Positions 37,486 through 49,702 are shown, numbered from the stretch's first letter. The stretch: DNA of 64,000 nt from Maylandia zebra (GCF_041146795.1 NC_135180.1:36564294-36628293), one strand, 5' to 3'. Numbers and translations: made by a program. The notes: generated from the sequence alone by a model not told the origin.

Positions 37486-38525
37486 TGCATCTGCACAACA
37501 AAAGCTAACTGAAAGATCACTTTTTTCATCCATTTAACCTCCTTAAATCCACCAACAAACCAACAGGAAGTTCAAGTAACTCCAAGTTGAATCAAACTGC
37601 AGCTGAAAACTGTTTGATTCACGTCTGATGTTTAGAAAAAAGGAAAAAACGCATAAAGCGCACACGTTTTCTGCTAACAGCACAACCACTTCCTGTTCCT
37701 TTGTTATGTGCTGCTGAACAGTTCACTCTCCTCCTGCTGCTGCCCCCTACTGTCCCGGAGCAGGAACAACACTGTTTATTGCACACACATATTCTAAGAG
37801 CTTCCTTGTGTGTAAACGACAGCAAAGAAGGAATAAGATGAGTTTCTGTCATGATCAGACTGAACATCCACTCTATGATCACATTACACTACCTGCAAAG
37901 CTCATTTCAGCCTTGTAGAAACATCTGCACAGATTAGAGGATGGTGGCATGTAAGGCTACCAGTGGCATGAAGTCGTATATGAGGGACAAGCCCACAAAG
38001 TGTGAATACAAACGGTTTGTTCGAGCTGATTGGGCACCGGCTCACACGTGACAGTTTTTTGTGTACACAGGAAAGAGTGAGGTCAACATAAGTTATGGTC
38101 TGAGCTGCTCGTCTGTCATAGATCTTTAAACCATTTTCTTTGCTCGGTGGTGGCTACACTTTGGCTAACTGTTCTACCAGCCCTGCCCTCTTCCACAATC
38201 TGCATAACACACATGCTGGCTGCTGTGGAACCATTAGAGGAAAGAAAAGGGAAAAAACAGGCTGTCTTTCTGCACATGGACAAAAATGACTTTCCTAACA
38301 CGACTGAGAGGGACGAGCTGCCCTGGATTAGAAAAGAAGCTGCTGTTTGTTAAGTGGATGAACACTCGGGAGGTGACAGTGTGCTCCACAGTGCACAAAG
38401 GACTTCAGTGAAAAGACTGTGCAGCACAAAGCTTTCACTAACATCTTCCTCAAATAACACAACAACGGAGATTTCTGAGCCTTAATAAACGCAGAACACT
38501 GCCGCAGTATCTGCTTCCTCTGTTT

Positions 38526-38541
38526 TCTTTGAACATGTGAT
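38526..38541 (-). terminator. U1 3' box (copy 3)
   Basis: GTTCAAAGAAAACAGA, 15 of 16 to the 3'-box consensus, directly after the RNA 3' end. Edges are approximate by a few bases. Confidence 0.8.
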
Positions 38542-38705
38542 CAGGGGAGAGCGCGAACGCAGTCCCCCACTACCAGAAACTATGCAGTCGAGATTCCCAC
38601 ATTTGGGGAATTCGCAGGGGTCAGCACAACCGGAGTGCAATGGCTGAGCCTCGCCCTGGGTGAACCACCTTCTTGATCATGGTATCTCCCCTGCCAGGTA
38701 AGTAT
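38542..38705 (-). ncRNA. U1 snRNA gene, copy 3 (intact, 164 nt)
   Basis: Full-length U1, same layout as copy 2. One visible change turns ATTATGCAG to ACTATGCAG on the plus strand near 38580. About 470 bp upstream of it is nearly identical to the same stretch upstream of copy 2, so the two units are a recent tandem duplication or are kept alike by gene conversion. PSE, distal element and 3' box are all present. Confidence 0.97.
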
Positions 38706-38752
38706 GAGTTGTTCGCCTCACACATGGGGGACTCTTTCACACACAAACCCTG

Positions 38753-38764
38753 CACACTCACGGT
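38753..38764 (-). promoter_or_regulatory. PSE of U1 copy 3
   Basis: ACCGTGAGTGTG at -48 to -59, identical to copy 2. Confidence 0.85.
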
Positions 38765-38890
38765 GCTCACAATCTCACAATCAACACAAACACAGCCTGC
38801 AGGAGGCTGGGACTACACACTATTTATATACACAGGAAGGAGCTTCCAACAGAGCCACATCAGGTTGAGTTTAAAATATACGGGGAGTCT

Positions 38891-38907
38891 TTCCCATCAT
38901 GCATTGC
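38891..38907. promoter_or_regulatory. ZNF143/Staf-like distal element of U1 copy 3
   Basis: TTCCCATCATGCATTGC about 186-202 nt upstream of U1 +1. It is identical to the copy 2 site. A 3-bp indel between the copies accounts for the shifted spacing. Confidence 0.85.
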
Positions 38908-39318
38908 TGCATCTGCACAACAAAAGCTAACTGAAAGATCACCTTTTTTCATCCATTTAACCTCCTTAAATCCACCAACAAACCAACAGGAAGTTCAAGT
39001 AACTCCAAGTTGAATCAAACTGCAGCTGAAAACTGTTTGATTCACGTCTGATGTTTAGAAAAAAGGAAAAAACGCATAAAGCGCACACGTTTTCTGCTAA
39101 CAGCACAACCACTTCCTGTTCCTTTGCTCTCTGCTGCTGAACAGTTCACTCTGCTCCTGCTGCTGCCCCCTACTGTCCCGGAGTAGGAACACTCACTTTA
39201 ATGATTTCAAACTACATTCTGCAGCTTCAGACTCCTCTCAATATTTGACTCTCATTGTTTGACTCAATAGGTCAAACGAAAGTATTTGAACCTGTCACTG
39301 CTTTTATTGGAGATTCAT

Positions 39319-39910
39319 TCACATCTGTCTGCATTCAATTTCTAATTGCTCTTGGCTGACGCTCGCTCTTGCCATCTGATTACTCAATGCGATTCCATTT
39401 TTAAAAGTCTGCAGCCAGTCACATACTTTGGGCATTTCCTCTCTGGTTGTAAGTTTGCCGTACCCTGAATGTTCACCTTGACCAGTGATAACAGTGAGAA
39501 AGACAAGATCGACTGACCTATCAGAAAACACAGATTAAGGACGAGTCCACCGCATGAGCTCCCTGCAGCTCACAGGGACCAAGAACAAATGCTGCAGCTG
39601 GAGTTGAGTTTAGGCCCTTCTGCACATAACAAAGCCTGGACTGCCATGACTGCAGAAGTATGCTTCTCCTTCTTAGAGAGGACATCCCAGCCAGTGGAAG
39701 AGAAGTATGTGGTACACCTGAACTAACAAATATAAATGTCATGCTTGGTGAAATACACGACAGCTGCAGAGAAAAACAAATGGCACCAAATGGTCAAGAT
39801 GAGATGCTGCTATCAGCCAGATATCTGGAACTACATCGGACATTCTGCAGAGCAGCATTCCTGTCCACTTTTGCAGTGACAGGAAACAAGACGATGAGGG
39901 GGTGATAGCT
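39319..39910. other. Unrecognised possible coding fragments
   Basis: On the minus strand 39319-39531 could encode about 70 residues (VDLVFLTVITGQGEHSGYGK then EEMPKVCDWLQTFKNG), preceded by an acceptor-like TTTTCTGATAG. On the plus strand 39660-39905 has a short open frame containing TNINVMLGEIHDSCREKQM. I recognise neither. They may be remnants of a transposon or old gene, or chance. Confidence 0.25.
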
Positions 39911-40079
39911 GGATCAATATTTCCTACTATTCTCCCTCGTCTCACAGGCGACCCTCAGTAACTGTCCAGATCCAAAATCAAATACAAAACCTATTACAGA
40001 AGAGCCGAAGCCTTTTCTTACTTTAAATGTTACTTCAATGCATGCATTTTGCAAGAATTACACTTCTTACAGCGAAATA

Positions 40080-40365
40080 GGGCTGCAGCGATTCATCAAG
40101 TATTTTGAAAAATTGGATTATAAACAATCCTCAACACAGTCTTTGCTTCGCTGCTTCATTTAATGCCCAGCTCTGTAGCCTGCCGATGTGTTCAAGGATG
40201 TAAACGCGTGCATTTCACATGCATTTGCGACTAAAAGCAGACCTGCGATACAAAGGGATTTAGGAGCAGCGTGTGAATAAAAAGTCTGACAATATTAAGC
40301 AAACACAGGGCCCAGTTTTGAAAAGAAGCACTGACATCACCACAGCAACAGTGACGTTACGTTGG
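40080..40365 (+). repeat. Fragment of a TAGGGCTGCAGC-ended repeat (forward copy)
   Basis: Starts TAGGGCTGCAGCGATTCATC. It matches the reverse copy at 30690-31053 through the GGGCCCAGTTTT block. Likely a decayed hAT-like MITE; the right end is uncertain. Confidence 0.6.
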
Positions 40366-41264
40366 ACACTAAATTATTATTAATATTAATTAATGTCTAC
40401 ACCATCATAACATCTTGTTTGCAGCAGCATAAAAACTTTGCATCAAAGGCAAACTTCAGACTGCTGATATACTCGCATCGCTGCATTGCAGGCACCACAT
40501 TCTCCTTTAAAGGCTTACAGACAGAAATTCACTGCACACTTAAACAAGCAGACGCATGAACAAAAATCACAAAGCCTTCCACGAAGACAGTAAAGATTCA
40601 TTTTTTATATCTTATTTTAGATTGCATATTTATCTTACTTTATTTGGCTTTGACTTTACTTGAGCGCATTTATATATTTTGGCAGCTAAGAAAATATTTT
40701 CTTTAAAAAATTACAATTTCAGATGTCACGTAAATACAAAAGGTTTGGGGGTCTTTTTAGAAAAATGAAACAGATGATGGGTAAAAAAAAAAAAAACATC
40801 AACAGATCAATCTATTACCAAAATAACCCAATAGATGCAGCTGATATAGTCATAGTCAGATTACCAAGGAATGAGCCAACTTTAAGAGAAAAGCGCTTTG
40901 AATAATAAACATATACATAAAGACCAAACCCACAGCCCACAGAGAGCTGCTGGGTGACACAGCCACTTATTTCATGAACAACAGAACAGTTTTCATAGCA
41001 AGAGATTGTTATACGTCACTGGACACAGGCAGACACGTACTAGGGTCTAACATTTTCTCTCTCAGGCACATTCAGTGAAACACATAAAGACGACCCAGGT
41101 TCTACTTGAGAAAATAATAGATGGTTAAGAAGCAGACTGGACTACTGTAAATAAGACATTTAGTCTCACTGGAACTAGCTGTATAAATGAAGGTTAAATA
41201 AATTAAAAATATTTACTGCAAGCAAAATAAAAATATTATCCACCAGCACTGCACCTTTTTCTTC

Positions 41265-41345
41265 TCTAATCAGAATACTTTAATAATCCTTAAGGAAATT
41301 GTGTGGGTTACAGTTGCTCCAGGAGGATAACAGTAACAGACTGAA
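41265..41345 (-). mobile_element. Short L2-type LINE tail
   Basis: On the minus strand ACAATTTCCTTAAGGATTAT followed by TAAAG resembles the 3' end of fish L2-like LINEs. Only the tail remains. Around it (40370-41820) there is no recognised gene. Confidence 0.45.
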
Positions 41346-41826
41346 CTAATTAAATAATATAATATATTACAAAGCCTACAAAATATGAGAAATAGCTCTA
41401 AATCACAAGCTGCTTTCTGTTTCTACTGAAATAAATGTGCCAATATATAGAAAAGGATATTGGAAAATGATCAATAGAAGACTTAAAGACAATAAATGTA
41501 GATGTGGTTTTGTTTCACACTGTAGATGGATAAATAAACAATTTTCCACGAACTGCAGACAATTTGTTTCCTTGCCAGCTTTAGTCAGGCATTGGAAAAT
41601 CTCATTAAATACATTTTTTTAAAATCTACCAAGATACAATTTTTTTGTGTGCTGCTTTGTCTGCAGCAACTATGTGTTTGCATCATTGTTGTGTTGCAAC
41701 TTAATATAATAATTTGGAATCTAACATTCCAAATTGGTAATCAGCAACAAGAAACCATAAGGGGTGTCAGTTATTCTGGTGCTGTGAACACCTGGCCAAG
41801 CGTTCAATATTTTTCCACATGTTTAA

Positions 41827-42016
41827 GGGGGTGCACCGTTCCTGGAGATACTGCAATACCAGGTCGATGCGTGGAGTGGACGGAGCAAGCCCCTAGTCCA
41901 TCTCCCTGTTCCAAAAATCAATTTAATATATGGTCCCCGGGTAGGGGACGTATCAGATATTAAACTGATAAGAACAGATACTACACTTGATCTTAGCCAA
42001 AAGGCCGAGAAGCGAT
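41827..42016 (-). ncRNA. U2 snRNA gene, full length (190 nt)
   Basis: U2 snRNP RNA that pairs with the branch site. The 5' end is ATCGCTTCTCGGCCTTTTGG. The branch-recognition segment GTGTAGTATCTGTTC is present, stem-loop IIa is intact, and stem IIb is CCCCTACCCGGGG. The Sm-type site is GATTTTTGG, followed by GGTATTGCAGTATCTCCAGG and the 3' end GGTGCACCCCC. No truncation or tail suggests a retrocopy, and a PSE lies 47 nt upstream, so it is probably functional. A 3' box is not clear. It lies about 3.1 kb from U1 copy 3, on the same strand. Confidence 0.96.
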
Positions 42017-42063
42017 ACCGGGAATACGTCGGAGCAGACGGAGTCACTCCCCGCACCGTCTAC

Positions 42064-42075
42064 CTCACTGACGGT
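42064..42075 (-). promoter_or_regulatory. PSE of the U2 gene
   Basis: ACCGTCAGTGAG at -48 to -59 from U2 +1, at the same spacing as the U1 PSE ACCGTGAGTGTG (10 of 12 identical). A CCAAT box (ATTGG on the minus strand) lies further upstream near 42098. No ZNF143-like site was found near -200. Confidence 0.8.
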
Positions 42076-42119
42076 TCGGAAACGTGGTCCTCTTCCGTCC
42101 AATAGGAAGCAGAAAAGCA

Positions 42120-43050
42120 AAAAACAAGTAGTACACTTAATTTAACAATATTAATGTTATAAAACTCACGCCCATTACGTTAAATACAAGTGCTATTTTC
42201 ACTAACGAAACAGAGATTTAATTTAGCAGAAAGAGTTAATGTTTTTACGTTTCTAGTTAAGAAAAAACGAACTTCACTAGCGGTCTCTGGTGGCGCGGAG
42301 GGCTAACTGCACTCTTTAAGTTACACTCTAGGGTATTTACAACAGTCAACTCCATGAACAAATTGTAAATATTAACGAAAATCCTTTTTGTTCTGGCTCG
42401 AGAATGTAATATGTTTCACAATAATGAGCATTGTTTTCAAAATGTGTTCCATTATTTCACAATATCATTCTCACATTACATATCTGTGTCTTATTTATTC
42501 ACATAGTTATTTATTTCATCTTGACCTATTTATTTATTTAATTTTGAACACTTTGGAGTTCCATAGAAACTGACTTACTAAAAGTCTCCGTCAACCTGCT
42601 AATTGATGCTCAGGTGGCGTCGAACTAGATCTGAGCATGCGCAGTGGTGGTGAGTTTGACCCACTAACTTGAACCCTCTATTAAGTACCAACAGTTTTAT
42701 TGTTACTTCGTGAAATAGTTTGCCATCATATAAATGTTGTTTTTTTTTATCGGAAGCTTAATGTAGCCTTTTCACAAATAATTATGTTGGAGTTTTTATA
42801 CAAATATAGCATTTATTCTGTATTTAGTTATTTTTATTTAACTTTTATTTTCATTTTTAAGACTTTCACTAAGGACTCACTACTGATGGACTGTGCCACT
42901 TAACAAAATTTAATAAAAACAAATCTCCTTTTTTGTATTTTATTTATTGATTTATTTTTACAAATATCCTCCCCCTGCTTGAATTAGCCTATGATCTTTG
43001 GTTTAGGTTTGAAACACCAGGATGAACAAGGTAGAGGCAACTGCTACAGA
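42120..43050. other. Intergenic, no gene seen
   Basis: AT-rich sequence upstream of U2. No convincing exon, RNA gene or complete repeat was seen. Confidence 0.5.
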
Positions 43051-43123
43051 CCCTGGATAGCTTAGATGGTAGAGTATCAAACCGTTAACCCAAGGGTACA
43101 GTGTTGAAGTCCCTATTCAAGTG
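43051..43123 (+). pseudogene. Degenerate tRNA-like sequence (tRNA-Lys-like)
   Basis: CCTGGATAGCTTAGATGGTA followed by GAGTATCAAACC resembles the D arm of tRNA-Lys, and TGTTGAAGTCCC a T arm. The acceptor ends do not pair well and the anticodon loop has drifted, so it is a tRNA pseudogene or the head of an old SINE. Confidence 0.5.
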
Positions 43124-43189
43124 AAATGAACGTCTCTTAAGTGCTTGTATTAAAGTTTAAAGTGGTGGATTTTGGGCTTAACGTTTCTG

Positions 43190-43660
43190 TAGCGAGCCTG
43201 GAGAGGTGAAGTTATGCTCAAGAGAGAAGTCAGTAGAAACAAAGACAGAATACATGTGTGTGAAGGAGAGGGCAACAGGTAGAAAAGTAAAGATGCAAGG
43301 AGTAGAGAGGGTGAAGGTTTATGATTTTAAATACCTGTGGTCAGCCATCCAAAACAACACGCAGTGAAGAAGAGTACAGGTGGGGTTGAGTGGGAGGAGA
43401 TGATTGTCGGTGGTGATTTGTGATAGAAGGATAACAACAAGAGCGAAAGAGGAGCTTTACAAGCTGGTAATGACGCCTGCTGTCATGTATGTTTGGAGAC
43501 GGTAGCACTGACAGAAAGGCAGGTGGCAGAGTTGAAGATGCTAAGATTTTCGTTGGGAGTGAGCAGGATGGAAAAGGTTAGAAATGAGTACATCAGAAAG
43601 ACAGCTCAGTTTGAGCTAGTGTCAGCGTATGGATGGGCATCGGGGGTCCGGCCCACCAAG
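43190..43660 (+). mobile_element. RTE-clade LINE, 3' fragment
   Basis: Plus-strand frames contain remnants of the RTE C-terminal region, for example GVERVKVYDFKYL and a stretch matching the SRMEKVRNEYIRKTAQ type. It is decayed and 5' truncated. The 61.7-63.8 kb copy belongs to the same group. Confidence 0.7.
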
Positions 43661-45165
43661 TAAAGTCACTTTGCCCTCTCAGCTGATACAGTTCCACAAT
43701 AACTTATACTAATCCAAACCAGATTCAGGAGACAAATTTGGGAGCTACTTTAAGATTAGGCTTCAAATTTTCCTTTTTGATAGAGCATATAGGGTTGGAT
43801 CAGTTGACCCTGCATCTTCCCTTAATTTTGCTGCTTAGATTTGGTGCTATATTAAATACAACTGAATTGAAATAAAATTCAACTGCTGCATGGCTGCAGT
43901 GTGAGTTCAGTGTAACTATTTAGTTCACAGCAGTTTAGTGCTTCAGCAGCAATCCTGCTAACCAGCGTGACAGAGGACACTGAGCAGATAAGACTGCACA
44001 CACCAGACACTGAAGTACCTTTCATGTGTCTTTGAAACTTAAAAAGAGGTCATTCATGTGTGCTTGTGCAGCTAGTTTGAAAGCATGACATGCCCATCAA
44101 GTTCAAATAGTCTGTAGGCGGTGTTGAGTTGAGCAGTTTGGAGAAAAAGTGGGAGAGGGTTGAGATGTGCAGAGGAGGGTGATTCTTAGTTGAGGTAAAA
44201 AGAAAGAAAAAGTTAAACTAACCAAGTAGTCAAAAACTAAGAAACACTCAGATTAAGCTGAGAACCATTAGATAGATAGACCCTTTTAAAACCAAAAATG
44301 AACACTTAAAGAAGCTATGGTTGCTATATTTTAGTGCCAATTGTGATAGCTGTCTCACTGAACTGTGATGACTGACAATGATGCCATTATTTATCCTTGT
44401 TCTAGTGTAATATGTGTTAATTACCGCGTGGTTGTGTTCACTGATAGAATTTGTGGTATGTTTTTTTTTGTTCCAGGGACAAACATATTGATCCCTCCAG
44501 TTTTTCCACTTCTTTGTGCATTCCCACATGTCCATTCCTTTAGTTTCAGCGATCTTCCTCCAATAATTTGCTGATATTTCTAAGTCCTTGTATTATTATT
44601 ATTATTATTATTATTCCTTGTATTTAGATGAAGATTGTTATTTTGTTATTGATAAATTCAAAAACTGGGGCAAAAAGGAAATAACCTGGAAATGCACAGG
44701 AGGACTAGAACAGAAGCAGAGCAGGTCAATCAGGAGTTGTGGGCAGCACCGACGTGACAAGTACTTACGTTATAGGGATCTGTGTGTCTCCACAACTGTT
44801 CTCAAACTAACGAAGGCGCTTGGACAGGAGACGAAACCTGATGTCCTCCTTCACTTTCAACATTTCTTTCAACTTTTTACTAAGCGTGTCAGTGAAAAGC
44901 TATGAAACGGAAGTTCAGCCCTCAAATCAATCCCAGTTGTTTATCCGCTTTTATTGTGATAATGAGGGAACGGGCCTCACATGGCCAAGAAAGTGCATAT
45001 GGTACTTTTGAGTCTTTTAAAATATATTAAAATAATAAATCCTCAGCTAATCCAACCCCCTTGAATTAAAGCTTTAAGTTTAAAGAAATTCAATCATGTC
45101 TTCAGCGTTTGAGTTAAAATCCACTGTGACACTGTACAGAGATACAAAAACTGTATTACTGCCCC

Positions 45166-45196
<31 letters not shown>

Positions 45197-48100
45197 AAAA
45201 CCAACCAAACAAACCTTTGCCTTTATAGCTAAGAATTAAATTAATTACATTTGTTTTTACCTGGTGACCGGTCTGTCGAAACAGAGACACAGGCATCCAT
45301 TCATTAAGCTAATTTAGCGTCACCAGTTAACCTAACATGCATAAAGGATACTCATGTGGGTACACATGGGAAAGCCCCCAGCCCACCGATTCAAATCCAG
45401 GACCCTCTTACTGTGAGGTGACCACCACTACTTATTAATCTGCAAAACATTTCACTGTATTTATGAGTCGAGACATGAAAAATGTCCTTTACGTTTCAGA
45501 TTACAGCAAGTGTTTGATAGCTGGATGACTCTACGAATCACTGACTTTGATTGTTATATTGGTTCAGTTATAAAAAAAGACTCAGACACGTTGAACCTTG
45601 AAAATAAATAAACTATATTTAAATAAGGTCAACTTCACTTGATTAAAGACCTTCGTTTTCTTTCAGGAACACGTTACACCTCATGCCATGATTCAAAACC
45701 GAGTTTTTTTCTACGATTTTTTTTGTTGCATTTCATAAAAAAACTTAAATATCATCTTTAGTTAATTTATTACAGTATCGAATAAATGTTTATGTCTATC
45801 ACATGACATCGTAATAATTTCAGTCATTATTTCCCTACAAAGATTCAGGCAGAGAGAAATTTTCATCATCACAGGAAACGACTTCACAGAGAGACACACT
45901 GAAGAGAGCAAGACCCGGGAGGGGAGGAGAGGAGGCTGAACACGAACACAGACACTGAAATATCATACAGCAACAAACAAAAAGATGACCTGGGATGTAG
46001 CCTGGACCCAGCACAGCAGGATCTCTTTTCACAGCTTCTACAGAAACAGGTGAGGAGGAGACTCTGACTCCAGGAATGGTGCTTGTTTGTGTTTCTGTTC
46101 AGTCTGTCTGAACCGAGCAGTGGTTGTGCGTGTCACACTTGCTCACTTTATTTCACAAGGGGAATCGATCTGACAGAATGACCGACAGGCATCCATCACA
46201 GTAGACCATGCTGCTATAACGCACGTACACCGGGCTTCTTCGTCATGCATGTGCAGGGGAACACAGGAGGGGATGTAAACATGGATGCACACTGGGGAGG
46301 GGCAGGTAAGGAGGGGAGGCTGATAAGAGCCGGGGGTGGGGGCATTACATCTAGCTACAGAACAGCGAAGACCAAAGGCCGACAGTTAGTACAGAAGTTT
46401 GTGGAAACATGGAACATTGTCCGGACATTGTAGACAGTTCTGTTTTTGGCTCCTGGGCCACACCGAGGTCACAAATGCACACATTGTGGAGGTGATTCGC
46501 TCTGTTCCTGCTGGTGCTGGTCATTACACAAGAGTTCAGCAGACCTCTGCATGTGTGCGTGTGTGTGTTTCATATCTAATGTTGGTCCCACCTGGTGGTT
46601 TGAGTGAGTACTGTTCAGGGGATTGTTTGAACCTCACACACAACAAACCTGCCTCACAGCCACAGCTAATATCTACAAAACTTTAGCTCACAACAGCCTG
46701 AGACTGACAATTATACTGGCAATGTTCCACACTGTTTCTTTATGTAAACATGCTACTTACACTCAAAGTTCCTCCGTCACAAGGACAACATGAAGAAGTG
46801 TACACTGGCGGAGGGTTACAACAAACACTGCGGCAGGAAAAAAAGACACGGACCGAGCTCGAACAAAGTAAGCTGCAGCTGAACCTTTTCTCGTATTGCA
46901 CATTGAAACTTAATTCCATGAATAAACTCCAAACTGTTCTCCTCAAGGACCTGCAGCACATCTTATGCTTAGAGAAATAATCTTCTATAAATAAATAAAT
47001 ATATAAATTATCTACTATACATGAAAAACAAAGACACAAATGAGTTAGCGGACCGTGTATTTCAGTAAATTAGATGCTTTAAAGTTTGGTTATGATGCAC
47101 TACTACACCGTTAAAGGGGAGATTCCTCTCTGTGGAAAATATATCAAAGTCTAATCCACTAAATTCAGACACCATGTAGTCTACATACCAGCTTTATACA
47201 CTGAAACTATCCTAAATGTCGTTTAGAAATACAAAAAAATCTACCTTGGCTACATCTGCAAGGAAAAAGATACAAAACTGGATTTTAGAAAGTTTACAAA
47301 GTTAGTCAGGGTTAACCAATCGAATCCTTTTCAAATTGTCATGTTTAACAACAATAATGAAGAGTTCCACTTGTATAGCACTTATCATCTGTGGGTGAGA
47401 GGTTTAAAATGCAATGTCCTCAAAGAAATATATTTAATAGGACTGAAATTAGGCAGTTACAATACTAATAATAATAATAATTGAAGCTTTTAGTCATTAT
47501 TATTATTATAAGACAATCTTACTGCTGTTTGTTGTGACATTTTTCACATGCTGGCTTTCTTGCTTCATGCATCTCAGTGCTGAACATAGTAGCTCTGAAA
47601 TGCCAGCGTGGAAATGTCGAAACAAATCAGAGCGTGTTCGCACACCGTCCAGTGTTTTATGGTGTATTTAGCAGCCAATTTCTTCAGTAGCTTGTGAACA
47701 TTTGTTCCAAGTCTGCCATGCAATACTGAGCAACACATGCATGCCTTGCAGAGCCGTGTTTCCTAAAGCATTTCCCATAGAAACCAGTCTCTGCTGTGGC
47801 ACTATGCCACTCCCGTGTAGACATCCTCATTTGAAGTAGACCCTCTGGTGAAGGAGAGGCGATGAATTACATTGCACGGGACAACACGATGGGTCCACCT
47901 GGATCTGGTGTTAGCCGAACCAGTGGAAACTCGAGACAGTTCTCCCTTCGTATATTGCACAGTAACCACTTATAGAATGATGGAGGAAAAGATAAGCACA
48001 ACACAGTGTTTTAGTTATGTTAAATAAAGTGCAGCCTGGGCAGTTTGTACAGCAGAAATCTTGAATACTAGATTTTTTTACTTGAGCTTCCCTTAAGGCA

Positions 48101-49702
48101 TTTTTTGTTTGCTATCTTAAAGCATCAGTGTGCTGTAGACTACAGTCCTGCAGCCTAATTAATGTGTAGATTATTAGCTTTTTCCTAACAAATGCTGCAG
48201 ACCGGATGTTGATGATCGCAGTCAGCAACTTTAGAGACTTTATTTTTGAGAGTAAACTAACACTGTTGAGTCCTGTTGTCTGCCCATGCTGCTGTTGCTT
48301 ACGATAAAGGAATGGACGAGTCTGCCACTAACAGTAACACAGTGATGGCTGACTGCAGCTCATCAGCCCATCTGACTGCCTCAGACAAAGTTTTTAAATG
48401 ACACTGCACACATCGGGAGTGTGAGAGCGCATATTTGGTCCTTCAGGAGATGAAAATGTCCTTTTTGTTCCTCCTGGACCAAACGGCTTCTTCTGTTTTA
48501 TACAGGAAGATTTAACATCAAGGACTAGCTGACAGTTTCTGTTCACCGAGTCGACACAAAAACACAGGGATGTAATTTACAGGTGGATAATCAGGCTGGT
48601 TATTCCCTTTTTCATAGCATGTACATGACATATAATGTGAAGATGCTCTGTACATGGCTATACATGCAAAAAATAATCCTTCAGCTTTATATGCAAGCCC
48701 CTGTCAGAGGGGCTGTGGTCTGGTAAAGCGAGTGGTACACGGATGTTCTTTTAGTCAGTGTTACACTTATGCAGCTTCCTATTTGCTTGTTTTGGTTGCT
48801 AAAACTTTTATTTTCCACTTAGCATGTCGCTAAAACTAAAACCGCTGACATTTGTAATCTTTGCAACTACCAGTGTTCCAGTCTGTGCATGAATTCGAAA
48901 ATCATCTAAGCTTTGCTGACAACGACAGTAGAAACCTGCGTTTCTGCCTCTGCATCCTTTTGTGTGGCAGCCTGCCCTGTGAAATTACTGCACTCTATAT
49001 TTGTACTATTTACAGCGCGTGTGGAGAGCCACCTTCAGCTATACTGTGTATTAGACAAGCATCACCACTATATAAGAATCTCTTGTAGTAAACAAATGTA
49101 ATGTTGTTGTAAACATTTGACTCCTTATTTGATGCAGTGCTCCTCCACTTCCTCAGTGAAGAAACATGAAGCTGCAGAGTTGGTGGACTGAATGAGAGAC
49201 TAAAGGAAAACAAAAGTATTTTTCCTTCTATGCTCACAGGATTGTGATCCATCTCAGTGGTCTGATCCTGCAAGTGAGCTCCTCAACTCAACTCAACTCA
49301 AAAATAAATAAATACACACCTGGCTTTAACGTGAATAAAGCATCCTCTGACTGACCTGACCTTCTTTTTACCTCTGAATCTCCCGTCACAGTCATTCTCT
49401 GTCACTCTCCGTCTGCTCCCCGTTAACTATCTGCAGTAACCTTTCGTTTTCACGCTCTCACCCTCCAAAAATACTTCCTCTTAACCCTCATCTTTCAAGT
49501 AACAATGAGTGTGTTTGAAATGCGCTGTTTACACATGCTTAAATGTAGTGTTTGTGTGTTTGTGAACATGTATCTGAAGCCCTATTAACCAGATGAATCT
49601 TACACTTGTTTCGTGTTAAACCGTGGACCGAATGGACTGACAGTCAAAGATTTTGTGTGTGCTGCTGTGCAAAATTCTTCTGGAACATTCTTCATCTCCT
49701 CT
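43661..49702. other. Intergenic DNA and probable slc8a2 3' UTR
   Basis: No protein gene was recognised. Contents: a (TTA)n run at about 44586-44620, a C-then-A homopolymer at 45162-45200, and a degraded dispersed repeat at about 45260-45430. ATTTATTTATTTA-type AU-rich sequence lies near 46990-47010 (minus strand). Several reverse-strand AATAAA signals (near 46147, 48240 and 48808) could end the slc8a2 transcript, but I cannot choose among them. Confidence 0.45.
44586..44620. repeat. (TTA)n microsatellite
   Basis: Run of TTA triplets in intergenic DNA. Confidence 0.85.

Larger units (their letters stand above)
37281..37750. repeat. Duplicated U1 upstream unit, first copy
   Basis: Nearly identical to 38706-39180, with a 3-bp indel near 37440 and few substitutions. 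The homology ends after CTACTGTCCCGGAG. It defines a tandem unit of about 630 bp made of U1 plus promoter. Confidence 0.9.
38706..39180. repeat. Duplicated U1 upstream unit, second copy
   Basis: Counterpart of 37281-37750, carrying the PSE and distal element of U1 copy 3. Between the units, 37750-38520 holds no recognised gene. Confidence 0.9.

Noticed and set aside
43051-43123. Functional tRNA gene
   Set aside because: The acceptor stem does not pair and the anticodon loop has drifted, so it was kept only as a tRNA-like relic.
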